A stretch of DNA of 64,000 nucleotides from Ruminococcaceae bacterium UBA3751 (GTDB lineage Bacteria > Bacillota > Clostridia > Oscillospirales > Acutalibacteraceae): NCBI GenBank assembly GCA_002371215.1, contig DFGL01000045.1, positions 1 through 64,000 of the forward strand, in the 5' to 3' direction. The position numbers were made by a program, and so were the translations under genes. Below are positions 1-9,800 of this stretch, in pieces. The first letter of the stretch is position 1, and each line of letters begins with the position of its first letter. The notes beneath the pieces were generated by a model. That model had not been told where the DNA came from. It did not search any database and saw only the letters and a program-made list of their open reading frames with translations.

Positions 1-48
1 AGGAGATGGGACTTGAACCCACACAAGCTAATGCCCACTAGAACCTGA
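1..48 (-). repeat. tRNA-Leu 3' fragment, candidate attachment-site repeat
   Basis: These 48 bases are identical to 22276-22323, the 3' part of the intact tRNA-Leu(CAG) gene, in the same orientation. The match runs from inside the anticodon loop through the variable and T arms into the acceptor stem and is cut by the window edge. Beyond base 48 the two copies differ, apart from a short TAGCG match. Integrases that use tRNA genes often recombine in the anticodon loop and leave such a displaced 3' fragment at the far end of the element. The fragment has no 5' half and cannot make a tRNA. Confidence 0.8.
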
Positions 49-161
49 TGGTAGCGACACATCGGTGAACGCTGAAAAAAGCGATTTTATGCCGTTTTCT
101 GCACTTCTTTTTTCTGGATAGTTAAAAACAACCAAAAGTCAACCGCTTTAATATACCTAAC

Positions 162-197
162 AAAAAACTCTTTACCACCGCCGGTAAAGAGTTTTTA
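162..197. terminator. Bidirectional rho-independent terminator
   Basis: An 11-bp perfect stem (AACTCTTTACC / GGTAAAGAGTT) around a 6-base loop is flanked by an A-run on the left and a T-run on the right. It can therefore terminate in both directions. It lies about 40 bases past the stop of the minus-strand response regulator gene. Confidence 0.8.
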
Positions 198-236
198 TAT
201 AATCAATTAAAAAGCTCTGTATTATCAAGTGTTTGC

Positions 237-1022
237 TTAATAGTTTTCAAGCTGATATATATACTGTTCAGCCCAGCTGTATTGATTCATGAATTCGCCG
301 CGATAGGCGTTTTTTGCTTTGCCGGTGATATAGTCATAATAATCGCAGTGCAGGAGTGAAGTATCAACTGCGTAGGAATTATTATTGCTATGGATAATTA
401 CACTCTCAAAGCCCTGCTTTGAAAGATCTTTTTTTAATGACGAAAAAATTTGTCTGAAATTTGTATTAGCCTTTTCAGGTGAAATGGTTTCTTCAAATAT
501 CTTTGCGCAAATCTGATTACGGGTTGCAGAAGCACCTTTAAGACTTATCAGAAAAGCTAACAGCTCCTTTTCCTTTGAACGCTTGAATTTCATCGGCTTG
601 CCGTCTGTTAACACTTCGAAGTTACCGAAGCATATGATCTCAAGCAGTTTGTTTTGCGCTGAGGTAACGGGAGTTCTCAAATTATTAAGCACAGCTCTTA
701 AATCGTCGTCACTGAAAGGCTTGAGTACATATCCGCTAACGAACAATCTGAAAGCATCAAGCGCATATTCGCTGTATGCCGTTACCATAACAATATTTGT
801 TTTAGGGCTGATTCGTTTAGCGTTTTCGGCAATTTCAAGCCCATTTTTTCCCTGAAGCTGAATATCAAGAAATGCAATATCAAAGCTGTTTTCATTCAGC
901 AGCTTAACCGCACTGTCATAGTCCTGTGCCTGCATATATTCATTCGATGGCGCAATTCTTTCAAGGGAGTCACGCAGCTCCTCTCTTAAAAATGCTTCAT
1001 CGTCAACGATCAGTATTTTCAT
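237..1022 (-). CDS. Response regulator with SARP/BTAD-like output domain
   Basis: Two-component response regulator of 261 residues. Residues 1-115 form a CheY-like receiver with the acidic pair D7/D8, phospho-acceptor D53 (FLDIQ), T81 and K101 (LKPF). After a short linker, about residues 125-205 resemble the winged-helix DNA-binding part of SARP/BTAD activators (FGNFEVLTDGKP, then a helix with TNFRQIFSSLKKDL). The tail YRGEFMNQYSWAEQYI is typical of the start of a BTAD, which is very short here. ATG at 1022 is preferred over an in-frame TTG at 1037 because GAGGAA lies 8 bases upstream. The gene follows the histidine kinase with a 4-bp gap, so the two form a cognate pair. The target is probably the surface-protein cluster starting at 4403 (inference). 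Confidence 0.85.
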   Translation of the reverse strand: MKILIVDDEAFLREELRDSLERIAPSNEYMQAQDYDSAVKLLNENSFDIAFLDIQLQGKNGLEIAENAKRISPKTNIVMVTAYSEYALDAFRLFVSGYVLKPFSDDDLRAVLNNLRTPVTSAQNKLLEIICFGNFEVLTDGKPMKFKRSKEKELLAFLISLKGASATRNQICAKIFEETISPEKANTNFRQIFSSLKKDLSKQGFESVIIHSNNNSYAVDTSLLHCDYYDYITGKAKNAYRGEFMNQYSWAEQYIYQLENY

Positions 1023-1026
1023 CGCT

Positions 1027-2310
1027 TTATTCCTCAATTCTTATTGTTACAGTGGTACCGTCAGCGTTACTGTTAATGCTGAGAGCGCCGTGGCACATCA
1101 GACCTAAACGTGCTTTTGTATTATTAATGCCGATATGCTCCGTTTGCGTTTCGTCGTCTAAAATGTGTGTGTCAAATCCGCTGCCGTTGTCGGATATTTC
1201 AACATAATGAGCATTGCTTTTTTGATAGGTTGTTACCGTGATTATGCCATTTGCAGCACCGCTTTTTCTGAGCCCGTGTTCAATCGCATTTTCAACCATA
1301 GTCTGAACGGAAAACGGCGGAATCTTAAACTGCGTGTCCTCTATGTTGAATTCGTATTTTATGCTGTCTCCGAAGCGCTTTTGTTGCATATATGTGTAGT
1401 GCTTGACAAGGTCGAGCTCGCGCTCTATCGGAACGCAGTCGTCTGCATTCATAAGGTCTGTGCTTGAACGAAGATAGCCTGCAAATTCATCAATTGCATC
1501 AGCTGCCTCATCAGGAGATTTTCGGCATAAATGCTTTATAACCGAAAGACTGTTAAACATAAAATGCGGTTGTATCTGGCGGTTAAAAAGCCGTATGCGT
1601 TCCTCTGCGAGCTTTCGTTCCTTTTCGGCATGATACTGCGTGTGATTCACAACAAATGAAAAGAAAAGCATTAAGGAAGAAATAACAAGCGAAAGATAGG
1701 TAAAGGATACGCCGTATTTAAAGGACTGTACCACGACGGCAACAACAGGCAGCACTAGATAAATTACCGTTGCGATTTTTTCGAAAGGACGCAGATAGCG
1801 AATGTATCCGACCACGACACCGAGGGTAATTACAATACCCGTAAAAGCAATGACGCCCGGCAGAATGCCGAACGGAAGCCGGTAATAGGTGTTTCTTTCG
1901 TCAAAGGTGTATAGGAATTCTTTAAAGCTGTTGGCAATCAGCACGGCAGTGCCGATAAGAAACAGCACCCATTCGATGTATTTCCAGTATAGCCCGTTGA
2001 TACCCGAGCGCTTTGAAATAATATGCGTTACATATTCCGCCACCAGCGGCATCGTCAGAAATCCGAAGAAAAAAGCCGCAAAGTTTGCGATACGAACGAT
2101 GTAGTAGCCCGTCTCGCTCAGATTGCCTCTGAAAAACCACGCCATCGCATCGCTGACCATCAGCAATGCGGAGTTCAGCATTAAGGCAATCAACTTGTAG
2201 GAGCCCTTTCTGTCAAAGTCTTTGTTAATGCTGATAATTACGGCGGAAATAAGACAGAAAAAAGCGCCCCATAATTCAATTGAAAAATGGATGTATTGTA
2301 ATGTGGTCAT
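1027..2310 (-). CDS. LytS/YpdA-like membrane sensor histidine kinase
   Basis: Membrane histidine kinase of 427 residues. The N-terminal ~220 residues hold about seven hydrophobic segments. A short coiled stretch leads into a His_kinase domain of the PF06580 type with phospho-acceptor H249 (QIQPHFMFNSL). The HATPase domain has an N box (VENAIEHGL, N341), a G1 box (DNGSGF, 374-379) and a G2-like GINNTKARL. The start at 2310 is chosen because AAGGA lies 8 bases upstream; upstream TTG/ATG codons lack good spacing. It is transcribed divergently from the 7-TM/PrsW pair and lies directly upstream of the response regulator. The ligand is unknown; the 7-TM sensor could detect a peptide or membrane signal. 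Confidence 0.88.
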   Translation of the reverse strand: MTTLQYIHFSIELWGAFFCLISAVIISINKDFDRKGSYKLIALMLNSALLMVSDAMAWFFRGNLSETGYYIVRIANFAAFFFGFLTMPLVAEYVTHIISKRSGINGLYWKYIEWVLFLIGTAVLIANSFKEFLYTFDERNTYYRLPFGILPGVIAFTGIVITLGVVVGYIRYLRPFEKIATVIYLVLPVVAVVVQSFKYGVSFTYLSLVISSLMLFFSFVVNHTQYHAEKERKLAEERIRLFNRQIQPHFMFNSLSVIKHLCRKSPDEAADAIDEFAGYLRSSTDLMNADDCVPIERELDLVKHYTYMQQKRFGDSIKYEFNIEDTQFKIPPFSVQTMVENAIEHGLRKSGAANGIITVTTYQKSNAHYVEISDNGSGFDTHILDDETQTEHIGINNTKARLGLMCHGALSINSNADGTTVTIRIEE

Positions 2311-2394
2311 AAGCATTGTCCTTTGTTTTGATAATCTAATTTTACCATAGATTGCAGTATAAAACAATTACAATCCTATTTTTTATATGAATGA

Positions 2395-2422
2395 TTGACG
2401 AAACGTGTAAAAATGTTATAAT
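2395..2422 (+). promoter_or_regulatory. Sigma-A promoter for the 7-TM/prsW-like operon
   Basis: TTGACG and TATAAT are separated by 16 bases. GAGGTG at 2441 is the ribosome binding site of the first gene. Confidence 0.75.
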
Positions 2423-2452
2423 AGTATTTAGATTTTTATTGAGGTGAAACCA

Positions 2453-3118
2453 TTGATTATAAGTTTGATTTCAAATGTGTTTACCTGCGTTTGTGCTTTT
2501 ATCGGGTTTATTTACGGAATTATTAAGTTTTTTAAGCCCAAAAAAGCCATATATTCGCAGATGATAACCCTTGCGGTTGGCTGTATGGCATTCGGACGGC
2601 TGTATCAGACGGTCAGGTTGCTCACCGGCGGAAGTATTGTTAATGAATTTCAGCTCGGTGTGCTTGGCGTTATAGGCAGTTTGATGTTTTTGTTTTCTGC
2701 AAATTTCGGCGCAATGGACAGCATTGCCGACGACGGTTCAAAAAAACTCAGAAAATACAGAATCATTCCTCTTTCTGCCCCGATAGCGATGATTGCGCTT
2801 TATCTGATTTTTATTTGCTTTTCTTCTTTGCCGATGCTAACGAAAGTGGCAGGCGGCGTTGTGGTGTTTTTTGCCGTTCAGGCGTCCTATTACAATTTGA
2901 AGCATTTAATTTTCCCAGATGTTGATTTCGGAATCATTAACTGCATAAAAATGTATAATTGTCTGGCGTTGATTTATTCTTTTCTTTGCATTGCCGAGTT
3001 TATTGCGATCAGCAGAGAAAGCGAAGCAGGGACGCTGATAATCGGCGTAGTTATGGGAATTGTTCTGCTTGCGCTTGTACCCACACTTGAAAGGGGGATA
3101 AAGAGATGTACAATTTAG
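2453..3118 (+). CDS. Seven-TM integral membrane protein of unknown function
   Basis: A 221-residue hydrophobic protein with about seven predicted membrane helices, for example near residues 5-25, 35-50, 65-85, 105-125, 130-150, 165-185 and 195-210. No soluble domain or catalytic motif is recognisable. TTG at 2453 is favoured because GAGGTG ends 6 bases upstream; an in-frame GTG at 2444 overlaps that site. It overlaps the PrsW-like gene by 13 bp, so the two are translationally coupled. Its layout recalls the 7-TM sensor part of the adjacent kinase, but no homology is claimed. A role as partner or substrate of the protease, or in signalling to the kinase, is inference. Confidence 0.6.
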   Translation: MIISLISNVFTCVCAFIGFIYGIIKFFKPKKAIYSQMITLAVGCMAFGRLYQTVRLLTGGSIVNEFQLGVLGVIGSLMFLFSANFGAMDSIADDGSKKLRKYRIIPLSAPIAMIALYLIFICFSSLPMLTKVAGGVVVFFAVQASYYNLKHLIFPDVDFGIINCIKMYNCLALIYSFLCIAEFIAISRESEAGTLIIGVVMGIVLLALVPTLERGIKRCTI

Positions 3119-3741
3119 TTTATATTCTTTTTATTGCCCTTGTCGCTCCGCTGCTTTTGATGATGTTTATGCTGCGTAAGCGTTCCAGACTTCTTGTTGG
3201 ATATATGCTTATCGGTATATTCGTATCCCTTTTTGTATCCGAGCTTAATACCCTTATTTTGAATATGTTTAACGGGGATATGATTTATGTAACCACAACA
3301 ATAACACCTATAAGCGAGGAAATTGTTAAGGCGATTCCCGTGCTCTTTTATGCTCTTGTTTTTTCGGATAACCGCGACAGGGTTATGCCCATTGCGTTTG
3401 CCACAGGCGTTGGTTTTGCAACATTTGAAAATATGGTAATTCTTGTGCAGAATATTGAATCGGTTACAATCGGCTGGGCGATTATCAGAGGCTTTTCAAC
3501 AGCCTTAATGCACGCTGTTTGCACCGTTGCCGTAGGCTTCGGCATTTGCTTTATCAGAAAACGGAAAAAGCTTTTCTATTGCGGCACCTTTGCGCTGCTT
3601 ACGATGGCGTGCATTTATCATGGTATTTTTAATATGTTTGTTCAGTCAAATTATAAGTATCTCGGCTTCGTTCTTCCTGCCGTCACATATGTTCCGATTT
3701 TATTCCAACAATATCAATATTACAAAAGAAAGAAAGTATAA
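3106..3741 (+). CDS. PrsW-like intramembrane metalloprotease
   Basis: A 211-residue polytopic membrane protein with the conserved elements of the PrsW/CPBP-like protease clan: EEIVK (E71, E72, K75) at the start of a helix, FATFEN (E108), a histidine in LMHAVCT (H136), and YHGIFN (H172, N176). PrsW in Bacillus cleaves the anti-sigma factor RsiW within the membrane; the substrate here is unknown. Candidates in the same island are the co-transcribed 7-TM protein, the histidine kinase, or the surface proteins with short C-terminal helices and lysine tails. It overlaps the upstream gene by 13 bp and is followed by a strong terminator. Confidence 0.8.
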   Translation: MYNLVYILFIALVAPLLLMMFMLRKRSRLLVGYMLIGIFVSLFVSELNTLILNMFNGDMIYVTTTITPISEEIVKAIPVLFYALVFSDNRDRVMPIAFATGVGFATFENMVILVQNIESVTIGWAIIRGFSTALMHAVCTVAVGFGICFIRKRKKLFYCGTFALLTMACIYHGIFNMFVQSNYKYLGFVLPAVTYVPILFQQYQYYKRKKV

Positions 3742-3747
3742 AAAGTT

Positions 3748-3778
3748 AACCCTCGGTTCGAAGAAACCGAGGGTTTTT
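3748..3778. terminator. Rho-independent terminator between convergent genes
   Basis: An 11-bp perfect stem (AACCCTCGGTT / AACCGAGGGTT) with a 6-base loop is followed by a T-run on the plus strand. It ends the prsW-like operon and lies just past the stop of the convergent gene at 3782. Confidence 0.85.
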
Positions 3779-3781
3779 CAC

Positions 3782-4246
3782 TTATTGTGTTGCTTCAATA
3801 TATTCTGTCATTTCATCAACGGAAACGCCTTCGTTTACACTTATTGTATAAGCGAAATTATTGTTGTTCCAAACAGCGAGATAAACCAATCCGTCATTGC
3901 CTTTGCAGGTTACGGTCAGCCCGTTGATGCTTTGCTCGCTGCTTTCGGCATATTCTATATTATTACCGCTGTTATCCGCCACGCCTAGAGTTTTGCGGAT
4001 AAAGCCCGCCTCTGCATAGCGCACCTCGATAGTGCTGCTGTTTGCTTCAAAATCAGTTGCAGGATAACCGCAAAGCCTGTCGGAATAATCCATATTGAAC
4101 GGCGCCGCTTTTTCCGCTTCCTCCATACTGCTGTATGACTGAGTTTTTCCTGTTGCAGGAGTGTTATTTTTGATAACGACAACCGCAATAAGAGCCGCAA
4201 CAAAAACTGCAACCATAATAATAGTGATAACAATTTTCTTCTTCAT
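3782..4246 (-). CDS. Membrane-anchored protein with DUF4367-like extracellular domain
   Basis: A 154-residue protein with an N-terminal lysine patch and one membrane helix (residues 5-27), then an extracellular part of about 125 residues. The pattern (a predicted strand IEVRYAEAG, an NGLTVTCKG strand, VYLAVWNNNNFAYTISV and a final short helix with DEMTEYIEA) resembles the DUF4367 family of small exported domains. ATG at 4246 has GGAG 8 bases upstream; a GTG directly before it is less likely. It has its own promoter and is convergent with the prsW-like gene. Function is unknown. Confidence 0.6.
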   Translation of the reverse strand: MKKKIVITIIMVAVFVAALIAVVVIKNNTPATGKTQSYSSMEEAEKAAPFNMDYSDRLCGYPATDFEANSSTIEVRYAEAGFIRKTLGVADNSGNNIEYAESSEQSINGLTVTCKGNDGLVYLAVWNNNNFAYTISVNEGVSVDEMTEYIEATQ

Positions 4247-4274
4247 CACACCATCTCCAAATATATCTGACTGA

Positions 4275-4303
4275 ATTATAACACAAACAAATTAAATTGT
4301 CAC
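4275..4303 (-). promoter_or_regulatory. Sigma-A promoter for the gene at 3782-4246
   Basis: On the minus strand, GTGACA and TATAAT are separated by 17 bases, about 28 bases from the start codon. The -35 box overlaps the first TTGTCAC motif of the neighbouring repeat set, so a factor bound there would affect both directions. Confidence 0.65.
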
Positions 4304-4360
4304 TTATTTTTACGAAATTATTATTTTGTCACGCCTTTGTCACACCTTATATGTTATAGT
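4297..4360 (+). promoter_or_regulatory. TTGTCAC repeats and -10 region upstream of the surface-protein cluster
   Basis: TTGTCAC occurs three times: 4297-4303, 4326-4332 and 4337-4343. The last two are in an 11-bp tandem repeat (TTTGTCACGCC / TTTGTCACACC). A -10-like TATAGT follows at 4355-4360 without a good -35 at the proper distance. SARP-type activators bind heptamer direct repeats spaced by 11 bp or multiples that overlap a poor -35. The arrangement fits, and the island encodes a SARP-like regulator. Binding is inference. Confidence 0.45.
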
Positions 4361-4402
4361 GAGGGCGAATTAGTGTAATTTATTCTGAAATGAGGAATGA
4401 AT

Positions 4403-6865
4403 ATGAAAAAATTGACGAAAAAATTGTTTTCGGTTATGCTGGCACTGATGTTTGTTATCGGCGTGCTTGAGCTTAATGCGGTAACAGCATTTGCGGCTGC
4501 ATCAGTTAAAACAGAAAAGGCGTTATTTAATGCCGTAAGCAAAATTGCCGAAGGCGGAGACGATGAGGATAATGTGATAAAACTGACAAAGGATATCAAC
4601 ATTTCCCAATGCCTTCGTATTCCTGCAGGCAATCCCGTAGTTATTGACCTGAACGGTCATATAATTGACAGAGGGTTAACCGACTGTCAGGATATCGGCA
4701 GCGTTATTCGTGTTGAGCCGGGCGCCGTCCTGACGGTAAGAGACAGTTCCAACAATAACAGCGGCGTTATCACGGGCGGTGCTTCGTGGAACGGCGGCGG
4801 AATCTGCAATCACGGAACACTTACTCTCGAGAGCGGCACAATCAGCGGCAATAAAGCGCTGCATAACACCTACGGCGGCGGAGGCGGTATTTATAACGGC
4901 AGTTATAACGGCTCCAGGGCAACGCTTACGCTGACAGGCGGTGTGATTTCAAATAACGAAGCGCGAAACGGCGGCGGTGTATATAACAGCGACGGAACCG
5001 TTATTATCAAAAGCGGCTCATATTCAGCAACCGTTCTTTCGCAGCTTAAAACATACGAAACCAATGTGACGATTAAAAACAATTCCGCTTCTGCTTCGGG
5101 CAGCGGTATTTACACCGAAAAGGATATCAGCATTCAGGATGCTCCGAATATTTCGGGTAATAAGAATAATGAAGACATTTATCTCTTATACGGAAGGGTT
5201 TTAAAGCTTACCGGAAAACTCAGAAAAGCCGCTGTTATCGGCATAAAAACGGAGGATTACGATAATATTATCACCTCCGACTATCTTAAGTATCAGACCG
5301 AAGACCCGAATGAATTTTTCAAACCCGCTTCTTCAAACGCAATAATCCGTATGAGTGGTACAAAGGAAAACGGCGGCGAGGTTAAGGTTAAAGTGGGAGG
5401 CAAAACTCTGCTTGAAATCTATAAAAGCTCCAACAGAAGCCAAAGAAAAGCCTCCGAACTATTTTTAAGGCAGGAATTTGATACTCCGACAGAGGCATTT
5501 GCGAATCTGATTGTTAAGTATATGACTGCCGCTGTAATAGGTTACAGGGTGGAGCTGACATTGGGCTCCGATTATAGCTTTGATGGGCAAATAATCGTTC
5601 CGTCAGACGCTTATCTTGTTGTTGATTTGAACGGCCATAACATTTGCCGCACGAGAAACGGCAAAAAGACAGACAACGGCGGCGTGTTCGTTGTCAAAGA
5701 GGGCGGCACGCTGACAATCAACGACAGCAATCCAACTGTCAAAAGCGACTGGGGAAATATCAGGGGCGGCATCATTATGGGCGGCGCCAACTCCAACGGT
5801 GGCGGCGGAATCACGGTGGAAAAGAACGCCAATCTGTATATGAACGGCGGCACGATTTACGATTGCCGCACGGATTATCACGGCGGCGGCATCTGCGCGA
5901 AGGACGGCGCGAAACTCATCGTGCTTAAAAACTGCAGAATCCATTATTGCCATACGATGGATTCCTCCGATGACGCAAACGGCGGCGGAATTTACGTCAA
6001 AAACGTCAGCCGTCTGGAGCTGGAAAATGTACAGGTGACAACCTGCTCCGCAGAAGACTACGGCGGGGGCGTATATTATTACGGCGGCAATAACGGCATC
6101 TTTATCATCAGCGCCTGTGAATTTAACAATAACACCTGCAAGAATGACGGCGGTGCGGTCTATTACAGCTCCTCCGAGGGCGGATATTTTGATAAATGCC
6201 AATTCACTTCAAACACCGCACACGATGACGGCGGCGCTATTTATGCTGTTAAAAACGGCGAAAAAGTGGATTCACGCAAAACAGACGAGCCTGTGATGAT
6301 TAGGGAATGTACTATAAAAAACAATAAAGCGGATGACGAGGGAGCGGCGGTATTCGTTGACAGAAATGATGTTGTTTTCGTCACCGACACAATCACGGGC
6401 AACAACGCGGGCGACAAGGGTGCGATCTATGTCTCCCACAATGGCGGTCGCTACGGCTATGATATCAGCGTAAAAGGTTTGATGGTGGTTAAGGATAACA
6501 AGGCAAACACCGCAAACCGCACAAATATTGTGCTTGAAAATTACGGTGCAACCCATAACTATATTTACTGCGCCGGTTTATATGAGGGCTCCTATGTTTC
6601 TTTCAGCGTGCTTGAGGGCGGAAAGGTTAAGGTGCTCAGAAATGTTGACAGTTATCAGCTTCACTTCTACCACCCCGAAAATGGCAGTCTCAGCTTTGAA
6701 AGCGAAAAGACAGTGGATGCCACGCTTGTAACCGCATCCGTTTTCAGCAAGGGTTCATATATCACCATTTTCGCCATTTTGGGAACATTGATCATATGCG
6801 CTGCCGCTGCGATTGTTTACAAGAAAAAGAAAGGAGACAGCAAAAATGACAGTAACGAAAAATAA
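4403..6865 (+). CDS. Secreted, membrane-anchored right-handed beta-helix protein
   Basis: An 820-residue surface protein. It has a signal peptide ending near AVTAFAA, then two related halves, each opening with a DLNGH strand and carrying many GGGIYN/GGAIY-type turns (GTL...SGTISGN, GGGICAKDG, GGAVYYSS). These are typical of right-handed beta-helix, Pmp-like adhesins. One membrane helix near the C-terminus (about 780-805) is followed by KKKK and a short cytoplasmic tail; there is no LPXTG motif. ATG at 4403 has GAGGA 6 bases upstream and is preferred over ATG 4397. The gene starts the long plus-strand cluster and overlaps the next gene by 20 bp. A role in binding carbohydrate or other surfaces is inference. 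Confidence 0.75.
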   Translation: MKKLTKKLFSVMLALMFVIGVLELNAVTAFAAASVKTEKALFNAVSKIAEGGDDEDNVIKLTKDINISQCLRIPAGNPVVIDLNGHIIDRGLTDCQDIGSVIRVEPGAVLTVRDSSNNNSGVITGGASWNGGGICNHGTLTLESGTISGNKALHNTYGGGGGIYNGSYNGSRATLTLTGGVISNNEARNGGGVYNSDGTVIIKSGSYSATVLSQLKTYETNVTIKNNSASASGSGIYTEKDISIQDAPNISGNKNNEDIYLLYGRVLKLTGKLRKAAVIGIKTEDYDNIITSDYLKYQTEDPNEFFKPASSNAIIRMSGTKENGGEVKVKVGGKTLLEIYKSSNRSQRKASELFLRQEFDTPTEAFANLIVKYMTAAVIGYRVELTLGSDYSFDGQIIVPSDAYLVVDLNGHNICRTRNGKKTDNGGVFVVKEGGTLTINDSNPTVKSDWGNIRGGIIMGGANSNGGGGITVEKNANLYMNGGTIYDCRTDYHGGGICAKDGAKLIVLKNCRIHYCHTMDSSDDANGGGIYVKNVSRLELENVQVTTCSAEDYGGGVYYYGGNNGIFIISACEFNNNTCKNDGGAVYYSSSEGGYFDKCQFTSNTAHDDGGAIYAVKNGEKVDSRKTDEPVMIRECTIKNNKADDEGAAVFVDRNDVVFVTDTITGNNAGDKGAIYVSHNGGRYGYDISVKGLMVVKDNKANTANRTNIVLENYGATHNYIYCAGLYEGSYVSFSVLEGGKVKVLRNVDSYQLHFYHPENGSLSFESEKTVDATLVTASVFSKGSYITIFAILGTLIICAAAAIVYKKKKGDSKNDSNEK

Positions 6866-9800
6866 AACTTCAAAAATCATTTGCTCCCTTCTTTGTGTTG
6901 CGTTGGCTGTGTGCATCGGTTTTATCAGTATGACGCAGATAATTGCAGAAGCTGTCCAGCCCAAAGCCTATGTTGAGGATATTAAAATCTTTGAGAGCGA
7001 CGAAGACGATGCTGCGGACAGAGCCAAAAAATGGTTTGAAGATAACGGCTATGTTTACACCGACATCAATCTGAATCAGGGCACTGGATACGATGATTCA
7101 GCATATCTCGGCTATAAAACCACAACCAATAAGGATATGGCAATAACCGATATCCGTATGATGGCGATGGATACGGGCTACACCATCTATAACTATACCG
7201 ATATGATGAACTATATCGCTGCACAAAATGCAGGAACTGCGCAGACAATGCAAAGTGCCGCAGCTGCATTTGTAAAGAATTACAAGGCAGGCAGTCCGAA
7301 AGCACAGGATGCCTATAACGGTCTTAACCTCTTCTGTGTTGGCGATGAAAACAGAATTAAGCTCGGCGACTATATTGTTGCAGGCAAAACCGATGTTAAG
7401 TTCTTCACAAAAATGATAATGAAATCCGGCACGGGAACTTTGAATGCCGTTCACGGCTTCTTGAGCAACGGTATTGCTCCTTATCAGAACGACCTTGACG
7501 AGAGCGGCAAAATAGTTACAACCAACTGGGCTGAGTTTTTAATAAAAAGCGAACTGTGGGAAACTATCGAAAATGATGAAATAACCACGGATGAAATCAA
7601 CGATTTACATAAGAAATATAACGACTCTGCCAGAGAACTTTTCAAAACCGTACAGGATTTCGCAACTTATTATGAAAACGCTGCGGCGCGTCAGTCAGAA
7701 AAGAACGAACTGTTGGAAAATGAAACCGTGGAAGATGCCACCGAGAAAATGGACGAGGTGGAGCGTGAGGATGCGGATTTTCTTTATCTTGCCGCTTACG
7801 AAATGCTTAACGAGTACGCTTTTTCAAATGAAGAAAAACTCGGTGACTGGTTTGTAAGCCTCGGCAAAACAAATTCAGATAAGATTGATTTAACGCAGCT
7901 TTATCCCGTTGTTGAAGCAATGGGTAAGTGCCAGGCGTCAATAGCAAGTTCGGGAGGCTTTGTTTCAGCAGTTTTAAACCTTGCGGAAAACAAGCATAAC
8001 GAGGATATGGATGATGCGCTTGACAAGGCAGAGAAGAAAATCAAGGATTTAACCGATAAAGAGGCTTTTGACATCTGGGAAAACAACGACGGCGAGATTG
8101 AAAACAGCACAATTGCTTTCACCTCCGACGCTGTGCGCAAGTCAACAGCCGAAAACGCACTCGGCAGAAAATCGAACTGGGAAAAGAAAAAGGAAACAAT
8201 CCAGGAAATTGAAAAGATTGCCAATTTAGTAATGGGCATTATGTTTGTTGCGCTACCTGTATTGCAAGCGGTTTTAACCTTGGCAGTTGTTGTAACCAAA
8301 ATTATGGCGGCAACCTGCATTGCCGTTGCGGCGCTCAATACAATGTGTGTCTGGCTGTTGGCGGTTGTAAGCTTCCTCAATGCCTGCCTGCCGTATATCA
8401 GCCTGATTATTATGATTGCAAGCATAACTGCAGTTGTTACCATTTATGTAAAAGAATACATTATGGGCGATAAGGTTCATATTGATAAGCAATCTGCAAA
8501 GCCCGATTTCATCTTTGACTCGCAGGAGAAAAAGGATGAAACGCTCGATATAAGATATAAGAGCGTTCGCAATAATTCGGGCGAGGTATCCGATATAAAC
8601 TGCGGCTGCCAGGTATACTGGTGTTTGCTTGCATACACAACCGATGAACGCGCAGGCGAGCCGATTTGCGCGGATGACAGCGGCAATATCTTTAAATGCG
8701 TAACGGGCGATACCGTATCGCCGAGCGGATATGATTTCATAAGATTCTTCGGCGAAAGAAATGCGGCTGACTGCAATACCTACTGCAAGAAAAACAAGGT
8801 AGGCGGTATTTATATTTACTATCGCACCGAAAGTTCGGTTCAAGAAGAAAATGTTTCACCGAAGCAGGAAACACAGCCTGCGGGCGAGCAGCCCGAACAG
8901 CAGGAAACCGAGCAGACCGAACAACAGCAGGAGCGAAACTATCTTGCCGATATTATCGTCTGCACGGGCAAGGACGTTGCGGAAGCAAAGGCAAAGATTT
9001 CAAGGCATTCGGGTAAATATTATGTTTATGATTATAATCTTTCTCCCGATTGCGAACAGGCAACCTTTATCGGCTACACAATGACAACAAACCGTAGCAA
9101 AGCCATTACTGATTTGCGCGTTGCACCGTATATCGGCGTTTCGCAGCAATCCGATAAGATGATGCTCGGCGATATCGAGTATGTTCGCGTTGATATACTC
9201 GGCGCTTATATAACCTACGGCGACGAGAAGACAAAACCGCAGGCGGATTGCCTGTACTACACCACTAATATAGAAGCAGGCGAGCCGATTTTAGCGGACG
9301 GACTTCACGCAGTTACCTCTGCTTCTCAGATTAAAAACGGCTGGGAGCCTGTCAGCGTTTTCAGCGGAATGCCCTATGATTTCAATACGGCTCTGATTGA
9401 TGACGATTATGCGGACCCAACGGCGGTTGCGTGGCTCAATGATAAGGTAATCACAACCGTTTCGGGCTATAAGGGCGAGGATGATGAATCCGAGGTTCTG
9501 AACAATCACAGATATGTTCATCTGTACACCGAATCCGATAAGATGTATACCTCGGGAACGAAATACCTTTCGGGACTCTTTTTAATCGGAGGGTACAATA
9601 CGTTCGATAATTCGTGGACTCACAGCGATGATGAAGAATACTGCGAGAAGTTCAGAGATGAGTATGTTGCCAAAGAGTATCGCACAGGTATTTGCGGCAC
9701 AAATCTTTTAGAGTCGCTTTCCGTTGCAAAATATGTTTGCTGGAATAATATGCAATCCTATCTTTGCTACATCTGGTCGTATTCACCGAAAAGAGCACTG

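Noticed and set aside
49..236. Integrase remnant next to the left repeat
   Set aside because: Reading both strands in all frames gives stops within about 40 codons and no recombinase motif; only a terminator is recognisable.
1027..2367. Start of the histidine kinase at 2367
   Set aside because: That start is a TTG without a ribosome binding site; ATG 2310 has AAGGA at proper distance.
5603..6202. A 199-codon minus-strand reading frame
   Set aside because: It is antisense to the beta-helix gene, has low-complexity Ala/Val content from the GGC-rich repeats, and no ribosome binding site.
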